Assembly (NCBI GenBank): GCA_023391285.1
Contig: JAEWBF010000012.1
Location: 62,001-126,000 of the forward strand
Direction: 5' to 3'
DNA from: Verrucomicrobiota bacterium
Lineage (GTDB): Bacteria > Verrucomicrobiota > Verrucomicrobiia > Opitutales > Opitutaceae
DNA: 64,000 nucleotides
Positions 1-12,500 of this stretch are shown one piece after another. A program made the translations under genes and the position numbers. Each line of letters opens with the position of its first letter. Position 1 is the first letter of the stretch. Under the pieces are notes generated by a model, which ran no database searches, had not been told where the DNA came from, and saw only the letters and a list, made by a program, of their open reading frames with translations.

Positions 1-1470
1 ATGCTGCTGGTGTTCAGTCCGCTGCCGTATGTCGACGTGACGGCGAGCTGGACCTTCCGCGAACGCTGGAAGCGCATTGCTGTGGCGTCGGCGGGGATGG
101 TGGCGGAGTTCTTCGTGGCGGCGATCGCGGCGCTGGCGTGGGCGGCCGCGGGGCCCGGAGTGGTGCGCGATCTCGCTTTCAATATGATGCTGGCGGCGGG
201 TGTGACGACCCTGGTGTTCAACGCCAACCCGCTGCTGCGTTACGACGGTTATTACATTTTGTCCGATCTGGCAGACCTGCCGAACCTGTATCAACGCGGG
301 CAACAGATGCTGCTGCACCTCGCGCAGCGATATCTGTTTGGAGTGCGTCGGGGTTCCGCGCCTTTTGCCTCGTCGAAGCGCGAGCGCATCTGGCTGGTGA
401 GTTATGGTGGGGCGAGCCTGGTGTATCGGCTGCTGGTCTTTGCCGGTTTGGTGTGGTTTGTCAGCGGGCGCTTTCTGTTGTTGGGAATGATCGTGGCGGT
501 GTTCTGCGCCTTCGCGTGGGGCATTGTCCCGCTGGCCAAGTTTGCGAACTACCTGGCGACGAGCCCGCAACTCGACCGCACCCGGCCGCGAGCGATTGGA
601 GTTTCGGTCGGCATCGCGGTGGCGGCGGCGTTCTTGTTGGGAGCGCTGCCGGTGCCGCAGACGCTGCGCGCGCCCGGCGTGATCCGGCCGGTGATGGTCG
701 GCGACGTCGCCACCGGCGTGGCAGGAGAGTTCGAAACGCTCGAAGTAGCGAGCGGTGAGCGGGTGACGGCCGGTCAGCCGCTGGCGCGGTTGCGGAATCG
801 CGAACTCGCGCTGGAGCTCGCGTCGGCGCGCGCGCAGCAACGCGAGTTGCAAGGGCTCTGGCGGGAGGCGCTGCGAGCGGGGAACTCCAGTCGCACCGCG
901 CTGGAGCAAGGACTCGAAGCCGTCGAGGCGCGAGTGCGCATGCTCGAGGAGCAGGAGGCAAAGCTGATGGTGACGGCGCCGCTCGCGGGCGTGTGGGTTG
1001 CGCCGGGAATCGAGCAGGCGCGGGGCTCGTGGATGAAGCGTGGAACGGCGCTCGGGCAGATCTTCGAGCCCGAACAGGGTTTCGAGTTCTCGGCGATCGT
1101 TCCGCAGGTGGACGCGTCGCGCTTCTTTACGGGAGAGATCGGGGAGGCGGTCGTGCGCGTGCGTGGTCAGAGCACGACGCCGCTCGAAGTGGGCTCGGTG
1201 GTTCCGATCCAAGCCGAGCAGAACCGGCTGCCTTCGGCGGCGCTGGCGCAAAATGCCGGCGGCGAAGTGGCGCTCGCGCGCGAGGGCGGAGACCGGATGG
1301 TCACGGCGGAAACGTTTTATGAAGTGAGGGCGAAACTGCGGCCGAATCCCGAAGCGGTTTTGTTCTCGGGGCTGACGGGACGGATCGCATTCGACTTGCC
1401 GGCGGAGCCGCTGGGCTGGCAATGGGCGCGGGCGTTGCGCCAGGCGTTTCAGAAGCGGGCAGCGAACTGA
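1..1470 (+). CDS. M50 site-2-protease-like / HlyD adaptor fusion protein, 5'-truncated
   Basis: The frame is open at base 1, so the ATG there is probably internal and the N-terminal part, where the HExxH zinc motif of M50 peptidases would lie, is outside the window. Visible parts: a hydrophobic segment (about residues 25-50); the family's second conserved region NPLLRYDGYYILSD (about 75-90); further membrane segments (about 131-180 and 199-218); then a soluble part with a biotinyl-lipoyl/HlyD-like fold (about 220-265), a short coiled coil (about 265-320) and a second beta half (APLAGVW, about 325-420). This is the layout of peptide zinc metalloproteases fused to membrane-fusion adaptors. It probably acts in the inner membrane with the adaptor part in the periplasm. 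It is followed after 28 bp by a SecA-like gene and then by a LEPR-XLL giant protein, which suggests a role in export or processing of that protein (inference). Proteolytic competence cannot be judged without the upstream part. Confidence 0.8.
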   Translation: MLLVFSPLPYVDVTASWTFRERWKRIAVASAGMVAEFFVAAIAALAWAAAGPGVVRDLAFNMMLAAGVTTLVFNANPLLRYDGYYILSDLADLPNLYQRGQQMLLHLAQRYLFGVRRGSAPFASSKRERIWLVSYGGASLVYRLLVFAGLVWFVSGRFLLLGMIVAVFCAFAWGIVPLAKFANYLATSPQLDRTRPRAIGVSVGIAVAAAFLLGALPVPQTLRAPGVIRPVMVGDVATGVAGEFETLEVASGERVTAGQPLARLRNRELALELASARAQQRELQGLWREALRAGNSSRTALEQGLEAVEARVRMLEEQEAKLMVTAPLAGVWVAPGIEQARGSWMKRGTALGQIFEPEQGFEFSAIVPQVDASRFFTGEIGEAVVRVRGQSTTPLEVGSVVPIQAEQNRLPSAALAQNAGGEVALAREGGDRMVTAETFYEVRAKLRPNPEAVLFSGLTGRIAFDLPAEPLGWQWARALRQAFQKRAAN

Positions 1471-1487
1471 AGATGAGATCGATCATC

Positions 1488-1492
1488 GAAGG
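1488..1492 (+). promoter_or_regulatory. Shine-Dalgarno of the SecA-like gene
   Basis: GAAGG sits 6 nt before the ATG at 1499. It is one of the few clear ribosome binding sites in the window and supports that start rather than the GTG one codon later. Confidence 0.5.
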
Positions 1493-1498
1493 CCTGTC

Positions 1499-3541
1499 AT
1501 GGTGACGCGCTTCCCCAGCGAGGATTATCGACGGGTCGCGGTGGTGAAGCCGCCGAAGATCCCGAGCGGTGCGGATGCGGTTGCGCATCGGGTGCTCGGG
1601 CGATGGAGGATGCGCGCGACGGCGCTCGCGGAGCTGCGGGAGGAGGCAGCTGCCATCGATGGACAGTCGTCCCGTTACGCCGATTTTTCGGACGAGGAGC
1701 TTGCGCGTCGGCTGCGAGAAGTTGCAGCGGGCATGCGAAAGCGGGAGGCGCTGCGGCCACGCGATTGGCGCATCGAAGCGTTTGCGGCGGTGCGCGAGGC
1801 GGCGGAGCGGCGCACGGGGTTGCGGCCCTTTGTCGTGCAGTTGATGGGAGCGCTTGCGCTCGATGGCGGATGCCTGGCGGAGATGGCGACGGGCGAGGGG
1901 AAATCGTTAACGGCAGCGGTGGCAGCCGTGGTGGCGGCCTGGCGCGGGCGTCCGTGTCATGTCGTAACGGTCAACGACTATCTGGCGGAGCGGGACGCGC
2001 GCCGATTCGCGTCACTGTATGAATTTTGCGGGCTGACTGTGGGACATGTCACGGCACCGATGACGCCGGAAGAAAGACGGGCGGGTTACGCGGCCGACAT
2101 CACTTACACGACCAGCAAGGAAGTGGTGGCGGATTTCCTGCGGGACCGGCTTCGCCTCGGATCGATCGTGCAGCCGCAGCGCCGGCTGCTGCGGCAATTA
2201 TTGGACTCGCGGTCCGGTGGGACGGCGGATCTGATCATGCGAGGTTTGGGAACGGCGATCGTCGATGAAGCGGACAGCGTGTTGATCGACGAGGCGGTGA
2301 CGCCTCTGATCATTTGTCGTCCCCAAGCGAACGATTCGATGCGCGAGGCGGCAGTGCTGGCGGCGGAGTTGGCGGGGGGATTGCGGCAGGACGTTCACTA
2401 CCGCGTGGATTGGCAGCATCGTGAAGTGGAACTGTTGCCTGAGGCAGCGGCGGAACTCGACCGCATCACGGACAAGCTGCCGCGATTTTGGTCGGGACTG
2501 GCGCGGCGGCGGGAGTTGGTCACGCAGGCCGTCACGGCGCGTGAGCTTTACCTGCGCGATCGGCACTATGTGGTGCAGGAGGGAAAAGTCGTGATTGTGG
2601 ACGAGTTCACCGGCCGTTTGATGCCGCAGCGCACCTGGCGGGAAGGGTTGCACCAGGCGATCGAAGCGAAGGAGAAGATCGCGGTCACCACGCCCACCGA
2701 GATTTTGGCGCGGCTCAGCTTTCAGCGGTTCTTTCGCAGCTATCCACGATTGTCGGGCATGACGGGCACGGCACGGGAATCGGCTGACGAATTTTGGCGA
2801 ATCTATGGTTTACCCGTGGTGACCATTCCGACGAACCGGCCCTGCATTCGTGAACGATGGCCGGACAAATTTTTCGGTGATGCGGCTTCCAAGTGGGAGG
2901 CGGTGGTCGCAGAAATTGCCGAGGTGCAGGCGAGGGGGCGGCCGGTGCTGGTGGGAACGCGCAGTGTGGCGGCAAGCGAAGAACTCGCGCGCGCGTTGGG
3001 GCGCCGCGGACTCGATTGCCAGGTGCTCAACGCGGTGCGGCATGCGGAAGAGGCCGACGTCGTGAGTCGCGCGGGAGAGGTCGGACGCGTGACGATCGCC
3101 ACGAATCTGGCGGGCCGGGGCACGGACATTTTGCTGGGTGCGGGCGTGGCGGCGTTGGGCGGTTTGCACGTGATCGCGACCGAACCTAATGAGTCCTTCC
3201 GCTTGGATCGCCAGCTGTTTGGGCGCGCGGGGCGGCAGGGAAATCCCGGCAGTGCGCGGCGTTTTGTGAGCCTGGAGGACGATGTTATTTGCCGCTTTGT
3301 GCCTGCCGTGATTCGGTGGCGTGTGGCTCGCCGGGTCATCGCTGTGTCAACGCGAGACGATGAAGAGCAGCGGGAGCGATCCGCAACGTCGCCGCGAAAT
3401 TCGAAGTCGGCCCAGATCGTCGTTGGCTATGCGCAATCAGCCGCGCAGTGGCTGGCCGCACGGCAGCGAGCGGGGGTGTTGCGCCACGATACATGGCTGG
3501 ACGAGTCGCTCTCTTTTGCCGGCCCGGACGCAGGTTTATGA
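1499..3541 (+). CDS. Short SecA-like preprotein translocase ATPase
   Basis: This is a SecA-family DEAD motor of 680 aa, against about 900 for housekeeping SecA. Visible motifs: Walker A GEGKS at residues 132-136; DEAD at 256-259 followed by SVLIDEA; the conserved RLSFQRFFRSYPRLSGMTGT segment around 405-425; motif TNLAGRGTD at 535-543; and QLFGRAGRQG around 572-581. The N-terminal extension, the cross-linking insert and the scaffold/wing region are short, and the C terminus has no Cys/His zinc-binding tail of the SecB-binding type. It ends in a low-similarity 80-aa tail. The ATG at 1499 has a good Shine-Dalgarno. Position between an M50/HlyD protein and a LEPR-XLL giant lacking a signal peptide suggests a dedicated, accessory SecA serving that substrate (inference). 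It is unlikely to be the housekeeping secA, given length and context. Confidence 0.9.
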   Translation: MVTRFPSEDYRRVAVVKPPKIPSGADAVAHRVLGRWRMRATALAELREEAAAIDGQSSRYADFSDEELARRLREVAAGMRKREALRPRDWRIEAFAAVREAAERRTGLRPFVVQLMGALALDGGCLAEMATGEGKSLTAAVAAVVAAWRGRPCHVVTVNDYLAERDARRFASLYEFCGLTVGHVTAPMTPEERRAGYAADITYTTSKEVVADFLRDRLRLGSIVQPQRRLLRQLLDSRSGGTADLIMRGLGTAIVDEADSVLIDEAVTPLIICRPQANDSMREAAVLAAELAGGLRQDVHYRVDWQHREVELLPEAAAELDRITDKLPRFWSGLARRRELVTQAVTARELYLRDRHYVVQEGKVVIVDEFTGRLMPQRTWREGLHQAIEAKEKIAVTTPTEILARLSFQRFFRSYPRLSGMTGTARESADEFWRIYGLPVVTIPTNRPCIRERWPDKFFGDAASKWEAVVAEIAEVQARGRPVLVGTRSVAASEELARALGRRGLDCQVLNAVRHAEEADVVSRAGEVGRVTIATNLAGRGTDILLGAGVAALGGLHVIATEPNESFRLDRQLFGRAGRQGNPGSARRFVSLEDDVICRFVPAVIRWRVARRVIAVSTRDDEEQRERSATSPRNSKSAQIVVGYAQSAAQWLAARQRAGVLRHDTWLDESLSFAGPDAGL

Positions 3542-3554
3542 TCGAACCAGTATC

Positions 3555-3561
3555 GGGAGGA
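3555..3561 (+). promoter_or_regulatory. Possible SD-like GGGAGGA, too far from the TTG start
   Basis: GGGAGGA is the only purine-rich SD-like element between the SecA-like stop (3539-3541) and the giant frame. It lies 28 nt before the TTG at 3590, which is too far for standard initiation. No ATG or GTG occurs in frame between that stop and 3590. The start of the giant gene therefore rests on a TTG without a well-placed SD, or on translational coupling. Confidence 0.3.
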
Positions 3562-3589
3562 TTACCGAAAGCGGCCTGTATTCAGCGAA

Positions 3590-6500
3590 TTGGATAGCCA
3601 CCAACCAAAGCTCGCACCACCTGTCCGTCACCCCCGTCCACGCTTGTTTCCCGTTTCGTCCAGCTCGATTTGGCCCGCGCAGCAGCCACAACGCTTCCGT
3701 CTGGAAGCATTGGAGCCGCGCATTTTGTTGTCGGCCGATGGGGTCGGCGGGTCGGCGGCAGCGGTCCGGCCGACCTCGGGTATCGAGATTTTGGCGACGC
3801 CGGCGGAGACGTCCGATCAGCGCGAAACGGGCTTCGATTTTGCGCGCAAAGGGACAGCTGAGTCGCCCTATTCGGCGCGCGCACAGGTCGACGAAATCTT
3901 TGGTTCGGGCAATGCGTCCGCGGCCGAAATCGAACTTACGGCGGACGAAAACGTGCTCGAAATTGCACCCGAACCGGCCGGTGCTGGCGCGGTTGAAGAG
4001 GCCGCGGCGGTGGCGATTCAGACGGCGGACAAACGTGGCGAAAATGAGAACCGCGAACCGCTGTTCACACCTCGCGAGAATACGTCGACAGCCGAAACGT
4101 TGCCTTCGGATCCGGAGCGATCCACGTCCCTTGCAGAGCAGCTTGTCGATGGCTTGCATGCTTCGCAGGGACCACCGGCGCGGGGTGCAGAAGAAACGAT
4201 GCGCAGGGCGCTCGCGCTTTCTGACGATGCTTTCGATAGCACGCCGTGGAAAGCCAACGCCCTGGCGGAAGCTACGGTTACATGGATTTCGGATTCCGAC
4301 GGATTTTGGGATGTCGGCAGCAATTGGAGCACAGGCGTCGCGCCAACGAGCAGCGACAGCGTGCTCATCGACCGACCGGGCGTAAACGTCACGGTCACGA
4401 TTCGAAGCAACACGTCGGTCGCCTATTTGCTCAGCAATGAGTCTCTCGCATTAACGGGCGGCACGCTAACGATCGCGAGCGAAGGTGAGTTGAAGGGTGC
4501 GACCACTTGGAGTGGCGGCACCTTGGCGGGTGGAGTGGTCTCGAACTCGGGCACGCTGACGATTTCGGGTGACCGCGAGGTGTATCTGTCCGCGACGCTG
4601 AACAACACCGGCACGATCACGTTGGCCGGCGTGAGCGACCTTCGTTTTTCGAACGGGGTGTTGAACAATCAGGTGGGCGGGGTTTTCGATTTCGCGGGTG
4701 ATGGCGATCTGCGGTGGTGGGCGGGCGGGCAGGCCTTCAACAATGCCGGGACGGTGCGGAAGTCGGCGGGAACAGACGTTTCCAATTTCACCGGCGGCGG
4801 CAGCGGCGTGAGTTTCAACAATGCCGCAACGGGCGTGATCGAGGTGTCGAGCGGCACGCTGGTGATAAATGGTGGCGGCAGCAGCGCGGGGGCGACAATC
4901 TCGGTGTCCGCCGGAGCGGTGCTCGATCTCACCGGCGGTTCGGCTCACACGTGGACGGGGACCTATCGCGGCACCGGGGCGGGCACAGTCCTACTGAGTT
5001 CCGGGGATTTGAATGTGAGCGGGACGGCGACCTTCGATTTTGCGCCGGGGCTGTTTCGATGGACGTCCGGAACGATCGCAGGCGGCACGGTGGAAAACGT
5101 GAACATGCTGACGCTGGCGGGAACATCGAACCGGTATCTCAGCGGAACGACGCTGAACAATTTGGCTACGATCCGTTTCGTCGACACCGGCACGCTCGCT
5201 TTTATTTCGAGCGTTCTGAACAACCAATCCGGCGCGCTGTTCGAAGTGGCCGGCGATGCGGACTTCCGTTGGTGGGCGAGCGGTCGGGGCGAGTTCAACA
5301 ATGCCGGCACCTTCCGCAAGTCGGCTGGGAGCGACATCACTTCGATGACCGGCGGCGGATCGGGCATCGGGTTCAACAATTCGCCGACGGGTGTGATCGA
5401 CGTGCAAACCGGCACCGTGCTCTGGAACGGCGCGAGCACCAGCACGGGAGGAACGTTCGTCGTGGCGAGTGGAGCGGTGCTGGATATCACGGGCGGAAGC
5501 GACGGGATCAGCTTCGGCGGGACGTATGGCGGGTCGGGCGGCGGGACCGTGTTGCTGGCGAGCGGAACCGTCACGCTGGCGGAGAACACGGTCTTCAACT
5601 TCCCCGAGGGCCTCTTCCGCTGGACGGGTGGCGCGATTAATGGCGGGTCGCTGAGAAACACCGGGACGATGACGCTGGCGGGCACAGGCAACCGCTATCT
5701 GCAAAACACAACGTTTAATAATGCGGGCACCGTCCGCTTCGCCGAAGCCGGAACGCTGGCCTTCGTTTCCGCCACCTTCAACAACCAGGCGGGCGCGGTC
5801 TTCGATCTGGCGAGCGATGCCGACTTCCGGTGGTGGTCGGGTTCGCGGGGGCAGTTCAACAATGCCGGGACCGTTCGGAAGTCGGCGGGCACGGACATCA
5901 GCTCCATGACGGGAGGCGGCTCGGGCATCGCCTTCAACAATGCCGCCGCGGGGGTCATCGAGGTTCAAAGCGGCCGGCTGATGCTCAACGGAGCGGGCAC
6001 GAACGAAGGTGGATCATTTGCCGTCTCGGCGGGGGCAGTCTTGGACCTCACGGGCGGCAGCGACGCAAATATCTTCAACGGCACCTACACCAGCACGGGC
6101 GAGGGCACCGTGCTGATGCCGAGCGGCACCATGAACATGGGCACGGATGCGGTGTTCAACTTTCCCGCCGGGCAGTTCGTCTGGACCGGTGGCACGATTG
6201 GCGGGACCGTGCGCAACGCCGGCGCGATGACAATCAGTGGGGGCGGCAATCACTTCATCGCCGGCACACTTAATAACGGAGGCACGATCACCCAGGTGGA
6301 TGACGGCACGGTGGCCTTCATCTCAGGCACTCTCAACAACGAGTCCGGGGCGGTCTATGATTTCGCAGGAGATGGTGACTTCCGCTGGTGGACTGGGTCT
6401 CGCGCCCAGATCAACAATGCGGGCACGGTGCGGAAAACCGGCGGCGTGGGCCTCTCGTCGATGACCGGCGGCGGTTCGGGCGCGGCTTTCAACAATGCGG

Positions 6501-9500
6501 CGTCGGGCGTGGTCGATGTGCAGAGCGGCACGTTGACGTTGAATGGTGGCGGCGCGAGTGCAGGCGGAACGTTCCTCACGTCGCCTAATGCGGTGCTAAA
6601 TCTCACTGGGGGTTCGGATCACACGTTCGCCGGAACCTACACCGGCTCAGGCGCGGGCACGATCGCGTTCACGGACGGATCGATCACCGGCGACGCGACG
6701 ACGACGTTCGATTTCAGCGCAGGAGCCTTCGTGTGGACGGGCGGCACGCTGGCGGGGGCCGTGGCTAATCAGGGAGAGATCAACATCGCTGGCAGCGGCA
6801 CAACCTTCCTCTCGGGCACGCTGAAGAACAGCGGCACGATCCTTCACCACGATGACGCGCGGCTGGCGTTCATCAATGGCACTCTCATCAACGAAGCGGG
6901 CGCAGACTACGAACTCACGGGCGATGGCACCTTCCGCTGGTGGAGCGGCGCGCGCGGAGTGATCTCGAATGCCGGCACGTTGAGCAAGTCGGGTGGCGCG
7001 GGCCAATCGAACTTCACGGGCGGCGGCTCGGCGGTCCAACTCGACAACACCGGCACGGTCGCGGTTTCGAGCGGCACGCTGAATGTGAATGCCCCCAACA
7101 GCCAGATCACGGGCACGACACTCAACGGCGGCGCCTGGCTTGCGGACGGTGCGACGCTGGACCTCAACGCGGCACTCACCGCCAACGCCGGCACGCTCGT
7201 CGTTGCAGGTGCGGCCGGGTCGATCGCCAATCTGGCGAATCTCGCCACCAACGATGGGGTTCTCGAAATCCGCAACGGCGCCACCTTCGCGCGGAGTGGG
7301 AACTTTGCCAACAATGGCAGGCTGACGCTCGGGCCGGGGGGAACCGCAAACATTACGGGGGCGTTCTCGCAAGGATCGTCCGCGACGTTGGGGATCCAGA
7401 TCGGCGGATCGGCGGCGAGCGGGAGCCATGGGCGGCTGAATGTTTCCGGCACTGCGACGCTCGCGGGCACGTTCGATGTTTCGCTTGCCGACGGCTATGG
7501 CCCGCAATCCGGCGAGAGCTACACGGTAGCCACCTACGCGGCTCGGTCGGGCAACTTCACGGCGGAAACCGGTGTGACGCCCTTCTTCTCGAGCAGTATA
7601 GGATCGGCCACGATGGTTCTAAATGCCGTCGCAACCGCGGCCAACCTGCGCGCGTCCGCCGTAAGCAGTCCGGCCAGTGTCGCGCCGGGACAAAGCGTCA
7701 CCGTCGGCTTCACCATCACGAACGCGAGCGGATCGGTGGCGACCGCGCCTTGGACCGATTCGGTATATATATCTACCGATGCCGTGTTCGACGCGACCGA
7801 CGTGCTGCTGGGTTCGGCCGCGCGATCCTCGAACCTGGCGGTTGCCGGCACTTACAGCAGTTCGGTCACCGCGGTTCTGCCGAGCCTCGCGAACGGCAAT
7901 TACTATTTCCTTGTTGTGGCCGACAGCGGCGAAGCCGTTCCCGATACGGAACGCAGCGATAATGTCGCGGCTTCGGCTGCATCGTTCCAAATTGCCGCAT
8001 CGGTGCTTCGCATCACGGGCACGTCTCCCGCAGGAACCGTGAATGTGCCGTTCGCGTCGTTCGACGTCACCTTCAACCAGGCGATCAACGCGAGCACGTT
8101 TACGTCGGCGGATGTCTCGATCATCGGACCGGATGGCTCAATCGCCGCAGGGGCGATCTCCGCGGTGGGTGGGGAAACTTATCGAGTGGCCTTTGCACCG
8201 CAGTCCGCAAACGGCAGCTACAGCATCGTCATCGGACCCAACATTGCGACGCCGTCAGGCAGCCTGATCGATCAGGACGGTGATGGCACGCCGGGTGAGG
8301 CCGGAGATGACGCGACGAGTTTCACGATCATGGTGGCTCTTCCGGACCTCGTTGCGTCGGCGGTCGGACTTCCCGGCAGTTCGCCTGCTCCGGGTGATAC
8401 GATCCCCGTGACGTGGCGAGTCACGAACTCCGGCAGTGCGGATGCCGCCAGCCCGTGGAGCGAGCGCGTGATCGCGTCCGCGGACGCGACGCTCGGAAAT
8501 TCGGACGACGTAGTGCTTGGAACGTTCGCGACCGCGGCGCCGCTGGCGGCGGGGGCATTTGTCGATCGGAGCTTGGACGTGACCATTCCGATCACCTTCC
8601 TCGGCAGCTACACGATTTTTGTTCAGGTGGACACGGGCACCACGGTGGCTGAATCGAACGAGACGAACCAAACGGCGTCCGGCCTGCTCACGGTCGCGGG
8701 CGGTTCGGTTCCAGTGGACCTGCAAGTCACGAGCGTGGTCACTCCGGCCAGCGCCGCGACGGGCGTTCCGATCGGGATTACGTGGACGGTGCGAAATGCC
8801 GGAACCACGGCGACGATCGAGTCCTCGTGGATGGATCGAGTTTATCTCTCGAGCGACGACGTCTTCGGCGGCGATACGCAAATCGGCGAGTTCGCTCGCT
8901 CAGGCGCGCTTGCGTCCGGGGCCGACTACACCGCGAGCTTGAACGTCGTTCTCGACGAGGCGCTCTCAGCGGGCACGTATTATATCTTTGTGGTCGCCGA
9001 TGCGGACGCTCAGGTGACTGAGCCCGGCGCGGAAAATAACAACACGGCACGCAGCCAGCAGGTCGGCGTGTCCCTTACGGCGGCCCCTGATCTGTCGGGC
9101 TCAGTCGTGAGCGCGCCGTCGGTCGCGGTGGTGGGCGAGAGCATCACGATCTCCTGGACCGTGACGAACGTGGGCGACGGCGCGGCGTCGGGCAGTTGGA
9201 TCGACGCTGTTTACGTGTCGGCAGATGGAACCTTGGATGGAGGCGACACGCGCCTTGCGACGGTGAGCCGCCCGAATGCGCTCGGGAACGGCGCGAGCTA
9301 CACGCAATCGACGCAGGTCACCATTCCCGCAATCGCGGACGGAATCTATACGATCTTTGTCGTAGCGGATGGCGACGCGCAGGTGTTCGAACGCGGCGTC
9401 GAGAACAACAACATCGCGTCAGCCTCCGTGGCGGTGACGCATGTGGACCTGATCGTGGAAAATCTCACACCTCCGACCTCGGCCCAGGCGGGGCAATCGA

Positions 9501-12500
9501 TCACGGCGACGTGGACGGTGCGCAACAGCGGAACGGCCGCTGCTAGCGCGACGTGGCTCGACCGCGTGTATCTGAGCGCCGACGGGACGCTCGACGGCGG
9601 CGACACGTTGCTCGGGGAAGTCGCGCGCCCGAATGCGTTGGATGCTAATGCGAGCTATGGGTCAACCCTCACAGCGGTGCTGCCCGAAGGAATATCAGGC
9701 AACTACACCCTCATCGTGCGAACGGACGCCGGTGCGGTCATCAGCGAAGGCGCGGCTCCCGGCGACTCGAACAATGACAGCTCCGCTGCGCTGGCCATTT
9801 CACCGGCCGTGTATGCCGACCTCACAGTTACAACCGTAACTGCGCAGGCGCGAGTTACCGGCAATCCGGCCGATCTGACGGTGACTTGGACGGTGCGCAA
9901 CGATGGCGCGGGCGAAGGGCGGGCGACGGCTTGGACCGATCGCATCGTGCTTTCGCGCGACGGCGTGCTGGGCAACAACGACGACGTCATCATCGCCAAC
10001 ATCGAGCACAGCGGCGCGCTGCCTTCCGGATCGAGTTACACCGAGACGCGAACGGTCCAGCTGCCCGCCAGCCTGGAGGGGGTCTTCACCCTCTTTGTGA
10101 GAACCGACGCCACCGGCGCGGTCTTCCAGCAGCCAAACAATGCCGCCGATACGCTCGCCGCGGCGACACCGGTCGAGGTGTTGCGTGCGGCGTTTGCGGA
10201 TCTGGTCGTTGAAAACGTGATCGCGCCGCCGGTGGCGACCAACAATCAAACGATCACCGTCTCGTGGACGGTGACCAACAACGGTATTGCAGCTACGGAT
10301 ACGGCCAATTGGAACGACACAGTTTACTTCACGACCGATCCGACGGGGGCGACCGGTCGCACCTCGCTCGGCACCTTCGGTCGGGCGGGAACGTTGGACG
10401 TCGGACAGTCCTACAACCGCACGGTGGATGTGACACTGCCGTCCAATGCGAGCGGCACGCTCTATCTCGTAGTCGTTACCAGCGGTCCGTATGAAGGCCC
10501 GTTCACCGCCAACAACAGCGCGGTTTCGGGGCCCGTCGCGGTGACCTTCATCCCGCCGCCCGTATCGGATCTCGAGATTACCGTAGTGACGGCTCCCGGC
10601 ACCGCCCTCGACGGTCAGACGATCGATGTCACATGGACGGTGCGTAACAACGGGCCGGATGCGCTCGATCGATTCTGGACCGATACGGTTTATCTCGCGC
10701 CCAACGGCAACCTCTCGGAGGCGAAAGTGCTGGGTTCGTTCCGTATCGAACCGCCACTCGGCGCGGGGAATTCCTACACACGGACCATCGCGTTTACGCT
10801 GCCAGCGAAAATCCAGGGCGTTTACACCATCATCGTGCGCACCGACTCGGGCGGGGTGATCGATGCCGGAAACGCGGCGAACAATCAGTTGAGCTCGTCG
10901 GCGCTGATCGTCTCGTTGCGCAGTCGTCCCGACCTGCAGGTCACGACCGCCGATGGTCCCGACACGGTGACTGCAGGCGCGGCGATCGATGTGACCTGGA
11001 CGGTTTCGAACCTCGGCGTGGTGGCAACTCCCGTAGGCGGCTCGCGCTGGAACGATGCAGTTTATCTCTCTCTCAACAACACGCTCGACGGCGGCGACCG
11101 CTTGCTGGGCACGCGGCAAAATGGTTCCGCGCTCGCGTCGGCGGGAAGTTATACGACGACCGCAAACTTCACGTTGCCGCGCGAAGTATCGGGCAATGCC
11201 TTCCTCATCATCGTGCCCGACAGCGGCGATGTCGTGGACGAAGTGCCGACGGTGGGCAGCGAATACTTTGTGCTGCCGATTGCGATCGATGCCGTGCCGG
11301 TTCCTCCCGCCGACCTGGTGGTTACCTCGGTCACGGCGCCCATCGAGGCGTTCGATGGCACGAACATCGTTGTGCGATTCCGCGTCGAGAATCGCGGACC
11401 GGGTGCGACCGACGCTTCTTCGTGGACGGATTCAGTGTGGCTGACGACCGACAAGGATCGCCCGCAACCCGGCATCGGCGACATTTCGCTGGGTTCGTCG
11501 GGTCATAGCGGCGTTCTTCAACCGGGCGAGGGCTACGACGGCGTCATAACCGTCCGGCTGCCGCCGGAAATTCGTGGCGTGTATCACATCGTGGTCTGGA
11601 CCGATTCCAGCGATCGCGTCTTTGAAACCGCGCTCGACATCAATGTGAATCCCGACGCGCCAAACGACATCCAGGGATCTAATTTCAAAGCTTCGGCTCC
11701 CATCGCGATTCTCCTTCAGCCTTCGGCCGATCTGGTTGTCACGGACGTGGTCGCACCTGCGACGGCGCTGGGCGGACAGCCGGTGACGTTGACGTGGACG
11801 GTGAAGAACGAAGGTGCGATCGCCACGCAAGTCGATCGGTGGGTTGACGTCGTTTATCTCTCCACGGCGCCCACGCTCGACGCCCCGGGCGCTACCTCGC
11901 TGCGCGTGTTTGCGGCGCCCAACTTCGGCACGCTTCTGCCCGGACAGTCCTACACGCAAACCGTCACTTTCACACTGCCGCCATCGGCGGAAGGCGCGTA
12001 TTTCATCGTCAAAACGAACGAAGATCCGTCGATCCTGATGAACGCGGAGGAGCAACTCTTCCGTGAAGTGGAAGCGATCGTTCGCCGCGCCGAACTCGAA
12101 CTGGGGCAGCCGCTATCCGATGTGAATCTCTCGCAGGTGAGCGCGCTGACGCCGGGGCAACTGCGGCGCATTCTCACCGCTCCCGGCCGCAGCGGTCCGC
12201 AGCTGGTGTTCGAAGGTCCGTTGACGGCGAACAACGCGCGCAGCGCCGCGTCGACGGTCACCAACACCCCAGCGGATCTCGTGGTCAGCAACGTGGCGGT
12301 CACAGGATCGGTGTTTTCCGGCGAAACGATCGAGGTCACATGGACCGTGACCAACGCCGGCAGCGCGCCGGTGTTTGCCGGCACCAAGCAGTGGCTCGAC
12401 TGGGTGCTGATCTCGAACGAATCGACGTTCAACCCCGGCGCGGTTACGCCGCTGGGAAACCTGGTGCACGTGCAGACCACGCCGCTCCTGCCGGGACAGA

